This document shows, in pieces, positions 1-12,201 of a DNA stretch of 64,000 nucleotides. Each line of letters opens with the position of its first letter. The stretch's first letter is position 1. The position numbers and the translations under genes were made by a program. The DNA is from Molanna angustata (lineage: Eukaryota; Arthropoda; Insecta; Trichoptera; Molannidae). The notes under the pieces are model-generated. The model did no database searches. It was not told where the DNA came from and saw only the letters and a program-made list of their open reading frames with translations. The DNA is taken from positions 10,205,321-10,269,320 of the forward strand of contig OY754986.1 of NCBI GenBank assembly GCA_963576475.1, written 5' to 3'.

Positions 1-1
1 T

Positions 2-3000
2 TCAGCCAGTTTTCATCCATTCTTGGACATAGGCCTCCCCTTTGATCCTCCACAACTCCCTGTCTTGGGCACACTGCATCCATCTCCCTCCGGCACATTT
101 CTTGATGTCATCAGACCACCTTGCCTGGGGTCTGCCAACACCTCTTCGGCTTGTTCTCGGTCGCCATTCTAAGATCTTTTGGTCCATCGTGAATCCTGGC
201 ATCTGGCAATATGCCCAGCCCAGCTCCACTTAAGGCCAGCGACCCTTTCGGCTACATCGGCTACTTTGGTTCTTTGTCTTATCATGACATTCTGAATTCT
301 GTCCCTTATTGAAATATCCAGCAACTTTCTCTCCATAGCTCTCTGTGTCACTAACAGCTTGTGCATTATTCTTTTTGTTAGGACCGATGTTTCCATTCCA
401 TAAGTAAGCACTGGGAGAATACATGCATCAAATAGCTTCTTTTTCAAATAATGGGAGTATTTACGGGATTTCAGAATGTATGATAATTTTCCAAAAGCTG
501 CCCAGGCAAGGCCACGTCTTCTCTCTATTTCTGCCTCTTGATTTTCTTTGGCAAGCATCACGGTATGGCCTAGATATATGTATCTGTCTACTCTTTCAAT
601 TTGCACTCCATCTATTATGATGGGGAAGGACTCTTCTGCGTTACTCATCATTTTGGTCTTGGAGATGTTCATCTTCAATCCAATGTTCACACAGGCTGAA
701 TTTATTTCTGTCAGCATAGTTTTCAATTCCTCCTCATCCTTGGCAAATATGACAATATCATCTGCGAACCGTAGATTGCTGAGATACTCGCCGTTTATAT
801 TTATACCTTTCTTAGACCAATCCAGAGTTTTGAAGACATCTTCGAGGGCCAATGTAAATAGTTTGGGAGAAATAGTGTCACCCTGTCGGACACCTCTTCT
901 AATGTAAAATTTCTTGGATGGTTCATGAAGTTGTATATTGGATGTGGCCTTCTCATAAATATTATTCAAAATTTGGGAATATCTATAGTCAATTCTGCAA
1001 TTATCTAGACCCTTCATCACCGCCCATGTCTCGACTGAGTCAAAGGCTTTTTCAAAATCTATAAATGCCAATGCTATGGGGATATTATACTCATTATATT
1101 TCTGGATTACATTCTTTAGAGTTTGTAGATGGTCATTTGTTCCGAAGCCTTTTCTGAATCCTGCCTGTTCTACTGGTTGGTATGAATCTAGTTTGTTTGA
1201 AAGTCTGCTGGTGAGGATTTTTGTAAATAGTTTATATAGGTGTGATAATAAGCTGATGGGTCTATAGTTCTCGAGGCGTTTTTGATTTCCTTTTTTATGT
1301 AATAATGTAATATTCGCATTGTTCCATTCCTCTGGTATATTACATTCTTCCAGACATCTATTTAGAAGTTGCAGTACCACTCTCTGAAGTGCATCTCCTC
1401 CATACTTAATGGTCTCTATTATAATATTATCAGGACCAGGGGCTTTTGAGTTTTTCATCTGTTTAATAGCATGCTTCATTTCTTCCATAGATATGTCAGG
1501 AATGTCCTCTGAGCCGACATTAATTATTCTGCGATTATTTTCTATGGTTTTATCATGTGTAGGTTTTACTCGTGAGCTGTACAATGATTCATAGAATTTT
1601 TTTGCTATATCTAATATTTCGTCTTTGTTATTGCTCTCGGTGCCATCTTCTTTGTACAAAGTTAAGATTTGTTTTTTGCCATTTGATAATTTCTTTTGCA
1701 AAATTTTTGTTCCTCCGTTTTCGGAGATAATTTGGTTGACTATTGTTTCTTTGTACCTTGCATTGTCTTTCCTGATAGCTTTGCGAACCTGTTTGTTTAG
1801 TGCCTTGTACTCTGGTGTGTTCCATTCTTTCTTCTCTCTCATTCGATTTCTCTTATTCATTAGGTCTTTAGTGTTAGTAGTAAGTTTATCTTGTTTAGTT
1901 CTGTTAGAGGGGATAATTTGCTTTAAGGCATTATTGACTGTATCATGAATAAACTGATTTATCTCTGCAGAGGTACAAGTGTTTGGTAATGGTTTTTTCG
2001 TGAGTTCCGATGATATTGTTGATTGGTATTCTGGAATTTTATTTAGAAGAATTTGTGATATGTTTGTTTTGGGTTTTTTAATGAGTTTTAGCCTCTCCAG
2101 TTTGGTGTTTACAGTTATAGTAGCTCTAACCAATCTGTGATCACTATCTACCGCAAATTTATTTAAAACTGTAACATCTTTCACTATACATTTATGTGTA
2201 CAGTGGATGTAGTCAATTTCATTTTTAGTTCTGTTGTCTGGGCTCCTCCATGTCCATTTATTTTGTGCCTTTTTTCTAAAAAAGGTGTTCATAGCAAAAA
2301 GGTTGTTTTCCTTTAGGAAGTCCATGAGTAGTTTTCCTCTTTCATTTCTTATTCCCAGTCCATATTGTCCTATATTATCTTCTGACGTTGATTCCTTGGT
2401 ACCCAGTTTAGCGTTAAAGTCTCCAATTAAGCAGCAAAAATGCGTTTTGTTAATAGCTAAGCTCTTATCAATATCGTCATAAAATTCTTCGATCTCTTCT
2501 TCTGTACACGATGAGGTTGGGGCATATACTTGAATAATTTTGATAGAGTATTTTGTATTTAATTTGATTATCAAATATATAACTCTGTCTGAGATAGATT
2601 TAACACAAGTTACTCTTCTTTCAATATTCTTGTTGATTAGGAATCCTACTCCGCCAGTTGTTTCGTCTGTTTTGCCTCTGTAGTATAGTGCATGTCCTGA
2701 TTTTAATTTAATGTATTCTTCTCCTCTACGTTTAACCTCTGATAATCCCAGAATACTCCATTTTATCTTACTGAGTTCTTCTTCTAATTCAAGAAGTCTA
2801 TCTTCTGTTCTTAGAGTTCTGGAATTGAATGTAGCCAGAAACAGTTTTTGTGGTTGATCAGCTTGTTCTTTTTCCTTATTTCCTGCTATGGTCGGTTTTT
2901 CTTTGCAGCCTTTATTATTCTTCCGTGTCCGAATCGTCGCCTTCCTTTGACGGTCGCTGCAGTGATCGATTTCTGGTTGGCGACCGGAAGGGGTTTTTCT

Positions 3001-3021
3001 TTTTTGTGTCTTATTCATCAT
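2..3021 (-). pseudogene. RTE-like LINE ORF (AP endonuclease + reverse transcriptase), one frameshift
   Basis: This encodes the endonuclease/reverse transcriptase polyprotein that nicks DNA and primes LINE reverse transcription. The main frame starts at the ATG at 3021 and runs 950 codons. The N-terminal endonuclease shows LSEVKR, IGDFNAKLG and DSDHRLV. The RT follows, with NYRPISLLS, AGFRKGFGTNDHL, motif A AFIDFEKAFDSV, motif B RRGVRQGDTISP and motif C FADD. The frame stops at 169, but the usual RTE tail (GRPQARWSDDIKK ... GEAYVQEW) continues in another frame from about 229 to a stop at 2-4. The switch sits at an A-run on the minus strand (177-180, AAAA), where one more A would join the frames. 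Everything else is open, so the copy is young or the shift is an assembly error. The 3' UTR lies outside the window. Assignment to the RTE clade is by domain order and tail motif only. Confidence 0.9.
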
Positions 3022-3300
3022 TTGGGGGGTATTTGGACGACCAACATTAGTGGTTCCATATCACGCTGTCCAATTGCGGGTTGATATGGGGATATTATAA
3101 AGGCTTCCGGCCTGGGGGGTTTGTACAGGTATTTCCTCCTGTACAGATGTTGCGGTTATACCGCCGATACTCGGTCGCCAGAGCCTCGTTAGTTATCTAG
3201 CAGGGTGTACCACGTGCAGGTGAGGTTGACATTTGGGTTGGCTAGGTGTTATTTGCCATAACCCCTTACCCCAGAGGGCACTAAAGACAAATAATGTTAT
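3022..3300 (-). mobile_element. 5' untranslated leader of the RTE-like LINE
   Basis: This stretch directly upstream (minus strand) of the LINE ATG is clearly richer in G and C than the AT-rich DNA beyond about 3,290. In-frame stops lie just before the ATG. The composition shift suggests the element's 5' end is near 3,270-3,300. No target-site duplication can be tested because the 3' end is off the window. Confidence 0.55.
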
Positions 3301-3561
3301 TTCTATCATATACCCTTTTCTTTGTTACAATAATAATTATACAAAGGTAAATTAACTGTATATATTCAATTAACTCTTATAAAACCTACCTATCCGAAAT
3401 CACATACACCATTGACAAACATTTTACCATTACGAACAACAAACAACTCTTTTAAGGGCACACCATTACAAAAATGACTGAGAATGACATAGACAATAAT
3501 AACACAGCTAGACAAACCATAGAATATATTTGAATAAATTAATCAAGGCAGAATTTTACTG

Positions 3562-3690
3562 TTCAATATAATGTCCTTGTGAAAAGAATATACATCCCCA
3601 TATATTACCTGAATTAAGCATAAATGCTTAGTGCTAAAGGCGAACAAAATTAATTGAGGCAGTTAGGGTGAGATGAGAACTCGCCATCAT
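3562..3690 (-). repeat. SINE family C (Thr-tRNA-like head), degenerate copy
   Basis: The body shares the block GCATAAATGCTT...GTGCTA...GAACAAAAT and the 'gtccttgt' tail with better copies at 51,651-51,830 and 57,286-57,462. The head, read on the minus strand, is badly decayed (about 3,640-3,690). Confidence 0.6.
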
Positions 3691-3771
3691 TGACCCATAT
3701 AAAATTCTGGTAAAATTTGTCTCTGACAAAAACTTGACAGTATTACTCATTATTAAAAAAATCATTTAAAA

Positions 3772-3925
3772 ATAATAATCACTTCCCTGCACCCTGCGCA
3801 AGTGGCGAGTATATTGTCGTATGACAATTTCTTGCAATTAACCAGTGTTTCCAGCCCAGAGAAGGAAGAACTGCTCCCGGTATGCCCACATAGAAGCCAA
3901 ACGTCTTACCAACTGTGCCACAGTT
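3772..3925 (-). repeat. SINE family A, copy 1
   Basis: Matches the family-A body (CACTTCC.TGCACCC.GCGCAAGTGGCGAG, GGCAATTTCTT, AACCAGTGTTTCC) that is best preserved at 22,975-23,178. An (AAT)n-like tail lies at the left end and a decayed tRNA-like head at the right, so the element reads on the minus strand. Confidence 0.7.
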
Positions 3926-5409
3926 AAAAAAAATGCAATTTAAAAAAAAAATCATTGAACATCTTTTATATGCAAATATAAAAAATACTGCTAAGTATGT
4001 TTTAAACTTTGAAATCCTCCAAGATCCTTCACTTGTATAATCAAAAGCAGTGTCATGAAATAAAAAAAAAACAAATGAATATAATTAAAATCAAAAAGCA
4101 TTCTCAGTCATCTATCAATCAGTACAATTTTTTATACAAGTTATATTAACTGATCTTGATACATGGACATAACACTGTAGACCAAGTCTCATATCATTTA
4201 AAGACAAAATTATCTATTATTTTACACATTTTATCACTACAAATAAAATAATGTCCTTTCTCCATTGAAAAAAGGAATGATCACATAGGGGATCTGTAAT
4301 AAATATTACCATACAAATACAAAATATGACAGTTTCCGAAATTAACTGAATGTTTTCGTAACATCTAGAAGCGTTTCAAAATAATTCTAACTATACTGTG
4401 GGAAGATACGAGTTTGGCTTCAAATGTCAATAAATCAAATTTGATAACTTTGCATTCTCTCAAAACATATTTTTAATATCAACTAATCGTAAACATTAAA
4501 AACTTATGGAAGTGGTGAACTGTATCATTATCATGCCATAATAAACATAATTTCATTTTACATTTGACAAACAATAACTTTCATCGTAAAGAAATTAATG
4601 GACTTAAGACATTAATGTTACATATTTGCAGCTCTCAAATATACTTAATTTGACAAATGATATTTGAGGTTAGGAAAAAACAATGCTATTTATAATAGAC
4701 AAAACATTATGAATACAGATTATAAACTTACAACGATAAATTACGTATATTGTAATTTTAACACTCACAATATGTCCTATTCTGATTCGTTTCAGAGTAC
4801 GAAAATGTCTGTAACCAACGTGCAAAGTTGCAAACGTGATTGGTTGTTTCTGTAATGATTTAATCTTAAATCAAAGAAAAAAAAACTGGATGTTTTCTGT
4901 ACGGTGAAAATAGTGAGAAGCCAATGAGATAACCAACGGGCGACCATGGATAAAAGGATTTTATATGCGTTGTGACGTAATAAGTCCCGTATAAATGTAA
5001 GCAACTTTTTTATATTTCTCATGTACTTAAATTCAGACGGATAAATTTAGACGAATCAGAATAGGCCATAATATATAATAAATTATTGACATTTTTGGGC
5101 TAGAAAAGGGGAATCTTTAATAGATTATGACTAACAATTTTACACGATAAACGTACGTAAGTATACTGTACATTAATATTTTGATGAAAACTCAATAAAA
5201 GATAAGTAAATATATTGATTGACATTTAAAATAAGGCTGATGGATTATAAATGGTAGATTAGAAAAAAAAAATGGCACGGACATCATTGATGAATGAATA
5301 ATTCTATTTTCAAACCATCTTGGCTATTTAAAATTTTTCTCTGGAATAAAGATATGCCTAGATAAAGTTACAAATTTAAATTTAATCTCTTCTAAATGAA
5401 TTAATTCAA
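3926..5409. other. AT-rich DNA without recognised genes
   Basis: No exon-like open frame, conserved protein similarity or strong repeat was recognised. Short open frames near 4,664-5,022 have low-complexity translations and no supporting splice context. Confidence 0.5.
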
Positions 5410-5640
5410 TGGATTTTCTTCTTGTGCTGCTCCTAATGGAGGTTGGCGTCAAACTCAAAACGGCCTTGCACCAACCTAATCACATCCGGATTTTCGAACT
5501 ACTGCCACAATATTCTTATACCCCCTATAATCCGTCTTCCTTCTATCTTTCCCTCCACTATGAGTTGTAGGACATATTTATCACCAAGGAATATGTGGAC
5601 AAAGTATGCGACTTTGCATCTCTTGACAGTGATCAGAAAC
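5410..5640 (-). pseudogene. Decayed LINE C-terminal remnant
   Basis: Read on the minus strand, this gives pieces such as LQLIVEGKIEGRRIIGGIRI followed by FENPDVIRLVQ. They resemble the 'IIEGK.EGRRG.GRR..W..N...W' tail seen at the end of several arthropod LINE ORFs. Stops interrupt the frame. It is a short fragment and the clade is not assignable. Confidence 0.4.
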
Positions 5641-6353
5641 TAATGGATAAATATTTGAAAAAACCAAAGATAATTATTCTGTAATTGAATAAAAAAATAC
5701 ATTAAAAGACCGTTTTTTTTTTTCCAAAAATCAAAAAATTAATATATACGAAAATGATTTAAAAAAAAAAACGAAACATTGATACAAATCTAAAATTGTT
5801 GCATGAATAGTCAAATACATTACGTTAATTTCCTATATTTTAATACAAATGTGACAAAAATATGTTTTTCTTTGTTTACAAAATGAGATTCCACTACTAC
5901 CGAGTTTGACATCTATGGTTTTTCATTAGTATTGTAATACAAAAATTTTCATCTTACCATTATTAATAATCTTATTTATTTTCATATATTAAGGCGGTTA
6001 AAAATGTTGGCGTGTTATAGGAATTCATTAGGCAAAAGTGTTAAAGCATGTTATCTTTCTATGCACGGCTAAATTCATTAATGATATTTAGATAAAAATA
6101 GCTGTGAGTTAATATAATTATTTGTAGAATATAGAAATGTGAGTATTGTAACAACAAGAGGAACAAATGCCATTTAAAATTAACAAACTACAAGACTACA
6201 TTAATGAAATCAATCTTTTTGATAGTAAATAGATGCCTGTGATATGCAGAGAAAACCAAATGACACATTCTCTTAATTTGAAACGTAATTATCACTTCGT
6301 TTACTTATATTTTGACTTTTTACATTCCCATCTGTCCTAACATCAATTATATA

Positions 6354-6929
6354 GGGCTGGTATTACAGTCTCAGTTTAAGAGCTAAACTCAAGTTTTACA
6401 AAAATATAGCGTATTAAAGTGTCCGTTTAGGCCTTATCTTCCCTCAAATACGTCACTAAAACGACAAATATTTAACTCAACGTTTCTGGCGGATTAAGTA
6501 CTTAACAGTGAGTCAACTGTCATTTCTCGACTCGTTGCTAGGCAACGCGTGTAGTTTCAGTGTTCTATCACTAGAGGCGTTAGTTGTATCAACGGAGCGC
6601 CACACAACAAAACAAACTGACAGTCATATTGAAACGAACATGGGCATTTAAAAGCATTATTTTGGTGAAAAAAAAAAATTTACCAAGTTGGATAGTAAAA
6701 CAATAGTATTTCAAGTGGTAGCATCCCGTTTTGTAGTTGGTATTATTTGAGCTTATTTAAAATTTGACATATAATAACCAGAGAAAAAGTAAAATATGTC
6801 TATAATTGAAGATTTATTAACCGACATGTCATATTGCACTGTAATACGGAAATGGATTCAATCTCCCCTTAACATTAATCTTAAGTTTAACAAACTCAAT
6901 GGGTTGAGGGCCGACTGTAATACCGGGCC
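6354..6929. mobile_element. MITE-like element with GGGCTGGTATTACAGTC ends
   Basis: The left end reads GGGCTGGTATTACAGTC, and the right end in reverse complement reads GGCCCGGTATTACAGTC. The inner flanks (TTTAAGAGCTAAACTCAAG on the left, CTTAAGTTTAACAAACTCAA on the right) are also roughly inverted. The size is about 576 bp. The flanking TATAG/CATAG could be remnants of a target duplication. No coding frame is visible, so it is non-autonomous and the superfamily is unknown. Confidence 0.65.
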
Positions 6930-8490
6930 ATAGACATGCCAACGATCATGTAGTCACGTTCGTCATTTATTTTTTATCTGTGTTTATAACTTATTTTCAA
7001 TTTGTTAAAGATATATTTTAATCTGAGACAAATTTACAGTCCAATGATTGAAAACAATATTTTTTTATACTTCACAGCGTTGAAAATGACATTTCCCCTC
7101 TTGCAAAAAAAAATATTATAAGTATATTAAAAATAAATTATTCAAAAAAACATTATATCAATTTCATTCTTAAAGCTAGAAATGATTATATAATACTATT
7201 CAAGTTAGTTAAATTTAACTTTTAAATGCCTTCTGTAAAATGAAAAATTGAACGCCTATTATTACGATTATGGTTTTAGATAATGTAATAATATATCCAG
7301 AAGCTAAACTAATATGATTTGTGAAATATATGTATGGAACGATTTAAATTAAAAAATGATGAAAAAATATCATGATGTTACTTACAATTTGTTATGGTTG
7401 AATTTAATTATTTATATCAAAATCAAAATGATAAATCAAAATAAGACATAAAGATTTTATAAAGATTCCGACAAAGGCCATATTTGGCTACTCTTCAAGT
7501 CTGATATGGCAACATTATTTGTAGTCTTATTATAGATGGTGTATAACTATTCACAGCATTGAAAGAAAGTTTCTTTTTAAATTGCACGAAATATACTATT
7601 TATAATTGTAAATTCAACGTCACTGAGTTAAAAAGTTTTGTTTTGATATAAATAACATTAAATTCTCGACTGACGTTTAAATAAATGTTTTTCTTCGCAT
7701 AACTTGTTAAATTTTAACAAAAATTAACTAATTTTTAAGTATTTTATTTGATGATTCATAAAAATTGACAAGATATTATACAAAAATTTAAATATTATTT
7801 ATTATTTATTAAATACAATGAAATATTAATGTTTTTAGTTGACTATTTTCTCCTCTAAGATTGACTAATTTTGCAGATGAAAAACTTGTGACAAAAATAG
7901 AGTTTATTTCTCATTTCACAAAAATATTAATTGATTGCTTTTTGTTGTTACTATAATATCTTATTTCGTAACCTACTGTTATTATTTGAATACAAATTTT
8001 TTTCTCGAAAACCAAAGCAATACAAATTTCAATTCAAAATAAAGATAAAAATGTTTGCTAATAACGGAATTTTGGGAGTGGATTGTAAATTATAATATGA
8101 TTCATTCTCCTCTACATATTGCAGTATTAAAACGGTAAAATTCCCAAAATCATTGTAGAATTCTCGATCAATAACATTGTAATTAGCGAATACATCAGTA
8201 TCATAGAGGATATATTGGTTGTCAATTGAAAATCAATCATAATCAAATATTACAATACGCTATACACTGTATACCATACGACATATACCATACATACCTT
8301 AAAAAAATATGAAGTTGCTTGAAAATTAAAAATAACATCCATACATACACAAAATCCCGCCATACCTCTAATTGGATATGTAGAGAACCAGATGCACACT
8401 AACATTCACCATCGTACACGCATCTGCCTATCATTATTAAATATCACCCACGTTGCTGTGGTTGTGTCAATTTTTACCATCAGATATATA
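6930..8490. other. AT-rich DNA without recognised features
   Basis: Very AT-rich with many short homopolymers. No open frame of interest, repeat unit or splice-bounded exon was recognised. Confidence 0.5.
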
Positions 8491-8496
8491 ATTATT

Positions 8497-8880
8497 TTTA
8501 GAAAGATATTTGGTCCTGTCAACGAAAATGGAGTGTGGAGGAGACGATTCAATCACGAATTAGAAGCACTGTATGGCGAACCTAACATTGTACAGTTCAT
8601 TAAAATAAGAAGACTGCAATGGTTGGGCCATGTCCACAGGATGAGTGATGATCGTACTCCCAACAAGGTTTTAAACACCACACCAGACGGAAGAAGAAGC
8701 AGAGGCAGACCAAAAATGAGATGGCTGGACGATGTGGAGGCTGATGTACGAGCGCTGGGCCCTACCAACTGGAAGACAGTCGCAGAATGCAGGGAGGAAT
8801 GGCGACGGATTCTGAAGGAGGCCAAGGCCCATAACGTGCTGTAGGGCCAATGATGATGATATTATTATTTTGTTAGTCTT
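8497..8880 (+). pseudogene. 5'-truncated LINE 3' end (C-terminal tail)
   Basis: An open frame ends at 8844. It carries the C-terminal tail of a LINE polyprotein: IFGPVNENGVWRRRFNHELE, RRLQWLGHVHRMSDDR, SRGRPKMRWLDDVEAD and W..VAECREEWRRILKEAK. Similarity begins near 8,497, so about 90% of the element is missing, as expected for a 5'-truncated insertion. The 3' end carries a TGATGATGAT tail, a simple repeat typical of RTE-type 3' ends. The open frame extends upstream to 8392 into unrelated DNA. Related fragments lie at 26,975-27,360 (plus) and 30,780-31,420 (minus). Confidence 0.8.
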
Positions 8881-9690
8881 GTTGTATAGTTCATTTTTAT
8901 TTCGACCACAACACCTCAATTTTATTCTGATCAATATCCTTTCTTTAACACATATTCCTCATTCTATTATACACCTTTCTATTACATATTCATTGAAATA
9001 TTTCATAATTTCTACGCTATTTACTCTACTTTCATACGCCTTTTTCCGAGTATAACATTTTCTTGTATACTATAAAGTTGCTATTTTGACTACCTTCGAA
9101 ATGTACGGATCAGACATTACTTAATTAAAAAATAGATTATATCACTAATATTTTTTGAATACATATATACACTTGTACTGCTTTGATTTTCAAATATTAT
9201 ACGAATAATAAACTGTTGCTTATCAATATAACACAGTACAGAATACAATAATATATATGATAGCTAAATCACACTTTACTAAATCTAACTTTAACTATCT
9301 TTTCTCAAAATTACAATTTTGTATTACATATAATACAGTTGATATTATTTTATAATAATATTATGTTTCAAATATTAATGCAAAATCCATCAATACCCAC
9401 AGTATTTTGTCACAAAACATGACAATACCAAAGTCTCTTTCCTGTTAAATACATATATTCCATGAATCTCTCTTCTTTCTATGAATAATACATTTATATT
9501 GCATTATGAATGAATGGAAATGATTGACATTGAAAAAAGTAAATTGCATTAATAAATATAAATTAAATGTATGCGTGTGTTTTGTGCTCTTTTTTATAAG
9601 GTAATGTACACCTGACGCTGGTTACCCCACATGTAATATCAATTAGTTAATGTTACATAATCCACATTGACACATTAAAGAGTCCATTTT
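8881..9690. other. AT-rich DNA with one short shared motif
   Basis: No gene recognised. Around 9,590-9,635 it carries the block AAGGTAATGTACACCTG...CTGGTTACCCCACA, which recurs near 14,236 (minus) and 21,436 (plus). Confidence 0.5.
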
Positions 9691-10005
9691 TAACCAACTT
9701 CAAAAAAAGGAGGTCAGTTATGATCTATGATGAGAAATATCTATTTCGATCTATGACAAAAAATATCTGTTATGATCTATGATGAGAAATATCTGTTTTG
9801 ATTTATGTTGAGAAATATTTATATTGATCTATGATGAGAAATATCTATTTCGATCTATGACAAAAAATATCTGTTATGATCTATGATGAGAAATATCTGT
9901 TTTGATTTATGTTGAGAAATATTTATATTGATCTATGATGAGAAATATCCATTTTGATCTATGATGAGAAATATCTATTTTCATCTATGACAAGAAATAT
10001 CTTGT
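9690..10005. repeat. ~26-bp tandem repeat with 104-bp higher-order unit
   Basis: The array is built from GATCTATGATGAGAAATATCT-like units of about 26 bp. Four variants (endings TATTTC, GTTATG, GTTTTG, TATATTG) repeat as a block of about 104 bp, visible twice before the array decays. It follows TTTTAACCAACTTCAAAAAAAGGAGG, close to a sequence common in lepidopteran repeats, which I read as the edge of a dispersed element carrying the array. Confidence 0.8.
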
Positions 10006-10695
10006 AGTACCCCTCTTAATGATCACAATGCGCAAACCACCTCGGCATTCATCAACCACCAAAGAAGGATCTCGAACTGGTTCTCGAATCTGCTATAATG
10101 ATTTGAAAAAAGTGACAGTACCACAAAATACAAGTAAATCTAAAATCAGTTTCTAAAAAACTATTAATCAAGAATGTATAGTACTCAAAATGTACAACAA
10201 TTTTACTGAATCTAGCTAAAATATTACTCTAAATAACTGAGAATGCGAATCATATTTAAAAATTTGTAAAGTCATTACTCTGTTTACAAAATGGAAGCCG
10301 TAATTCAATATGTTATAATATACTGTTTTAGATGATATATTATACTGGTTTATATTTTGTGCATAGAAATAATATTATTATTGTCTGTGGTCTTAAAATT
10401 CTATGATATTTTCCAAAAATATTATGAAAAAAAATGTCTAATTCTTTATTCTTTATATTAATTAATATTTTTTTGCTAAATTTAAACATTTTCACTCATT
10501 CATAATCACAACAGCATTTAAGTCATTTAATTTTTAATTCAATAAACGAATTATGTAATTTCCTTTAGTTGTACACATTATGAAGTAATTGATCAAAATA
10601 ATACAACTGCATTTAATCCTTCCAAAACGAATATATTCCAAATTCAAAGTAAATTATCCAAAGACAAAATCGTATTTAATCCAGAGATGTTGGAA

Positions 10696-11398
10696 TCATA
10701 GATTTTTATTACCTATAATCATAGATTGTCGTAGTTATATTATAATATACTAGATGTCGTAGTTAGCAAATTTTGTATGAATCGAAATGAGGCATTTTTC
10801 CGGGGGATTTTAGACGTTTTGGTTGGCAGACCACGTCGTTTTTCTATAGAGAATAATGACTAATGTGAGTTGTTTTGGGATTTATTTGTCGAAAAAAGAA
10901 GTTTGTTTATTAAGATTTAGAAACAGTTATCTAGGGTGTATTAAAATGTAAGGAAAACTGAAATATGTTGCCAACCAAAACGTCAAACGCGCGATATTAC
11001 ATGACTCACTTTTTTTACTACATGGCTGGAAATCTATGGTTGGAATACATACAAGATTTCCATATAATATACTCCGTGCAATGAGTGAGTCATGGTATAT
11101 CGCACGTTTGACGTCTTGGTTGGCAACATATTGCAGTTTTCCATACATATCAACACTTCCTAGATAACTGTTCTCTAAATTTTAATGAGCAAAAAGAAGT
11201 ATTTGGTGTATTAAGTGTTTTTTTCGACAAATAAATCCGAAAACAATTCACATTAGTCCTTATTCTCTATAAAAAAACAATGTGGTCTGCCAACCTTGTT
11301 GTCAAAAGTCCCGCGGAAAAAATCCTCACTTTGATTCATACAAAGTTTGCTAACTGCGACATCTAGTATATTATATGAAAATCTATGGATTCCATAAA
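10696..11398. mobile_element. Foldback MITE family 1, long form
   Basis: Both ends carry CATAGATTTT...TAATATACTAGATGTCG and the matching inverted right end (GACATCTAGTATATTA...ATCTATGG). The two halves are near-complete inverted copies of each other: 10,926-10,995 reappears inverted at about 11,098-11,170. The whole ~700 bp could fold into one hairpin. Shorter single-body relatives lie at 31,571-31,901 and 56,436-56,749. Confidence 0.8.
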
Positions 11399-11399
11399 C

Positions 11400-12117
11400 A
11401 AAATCACAAATGAAAAACTTACATAATAATATGTGAGTTTATAAATAATTCATTCTTCTAATTCTTCAATCTATTGATTTCACGTCATATTTTCAAAACA
11501 TTTGTTTACAATATTTCAAAGAGAATTTTTATCTTTTAAAAAGAGAAGATTAATTGAATTGATTAATAGATATTTCTAAATAATTTAATAATTTATTAGA
11601 CTACAGTAAAAGACACTAACATAATACTAAAACCTTCCCAACAATATGGGTACTCAACGATATAAAATGTATCTATTAGAGACATGTTACACGACAACAC
11701 GTGTATCATAGACAGCTTGCTGTCCAATGCTTCACCAATTTTCTATCCCAAATAGAATAATTTTATCCATAGTTATTAATAATATATAAAATTATATTAA
11801 CATATTTTTGTTTCTATGGCATGAATTCACCCGACATTCAAAAAGACTCAAAAAGTCGTAAAGTCTTATACAATACATATTGTTTTAACTAAGCGTGTTA
11901 ATAATTTGTCATAAAAGAAAACAAATAGGCGTAATTTTGATGGTACAACATTACAATTTGTTATCAAAAAGTTTTACTATGTACGAGTGTGTAATATTAG
12001 GCCTCGTATTAAATCAATAAAATCACAGTAAAAACACAAACGACAATCAAAACATTACATTTTCGTACATTCGTACCCTTTCACCGAATAACCAATGTTA
12101 GTTTTATAAAAAAAATA
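11400..12117. other. 3' flank of the PP2A B'' gene
   Basis: AT-rich DNA with no further coding exon or named repeat recognised. The gene's 3' UTR on the minus strand probably ends in or just above this stretch, given the AATAAA at 12,118-12,123. Confidence 0.45.
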
Positions 12118-12123
12118 TTTATT
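12118..12123 (-). promoter_or_regulatory. Putative polyadenylation signal AATAAA
   Basis: A minus-strand AATAAA lies about 80 nt past the stop codon of the PP2A B'' gene, followed by a T-rich stretch. It is the nearest canonical signal; a longer 3' UTR is possible. Confidence 0.5.
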
Positions 12124-12201
12124 TTTACAAGCTCTCGCACAGCAGACCGTACCGAAGCTTGGATATTAACAATGAAACCTTCAAAATGGCCGAAGGGGAA
12201 T

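Noticed and set aside
548..2482. Plus-strand open frames opposite the first LINE
   Set aside because: Antisense shadows of the LINE coding frame with no recognisable motifs.
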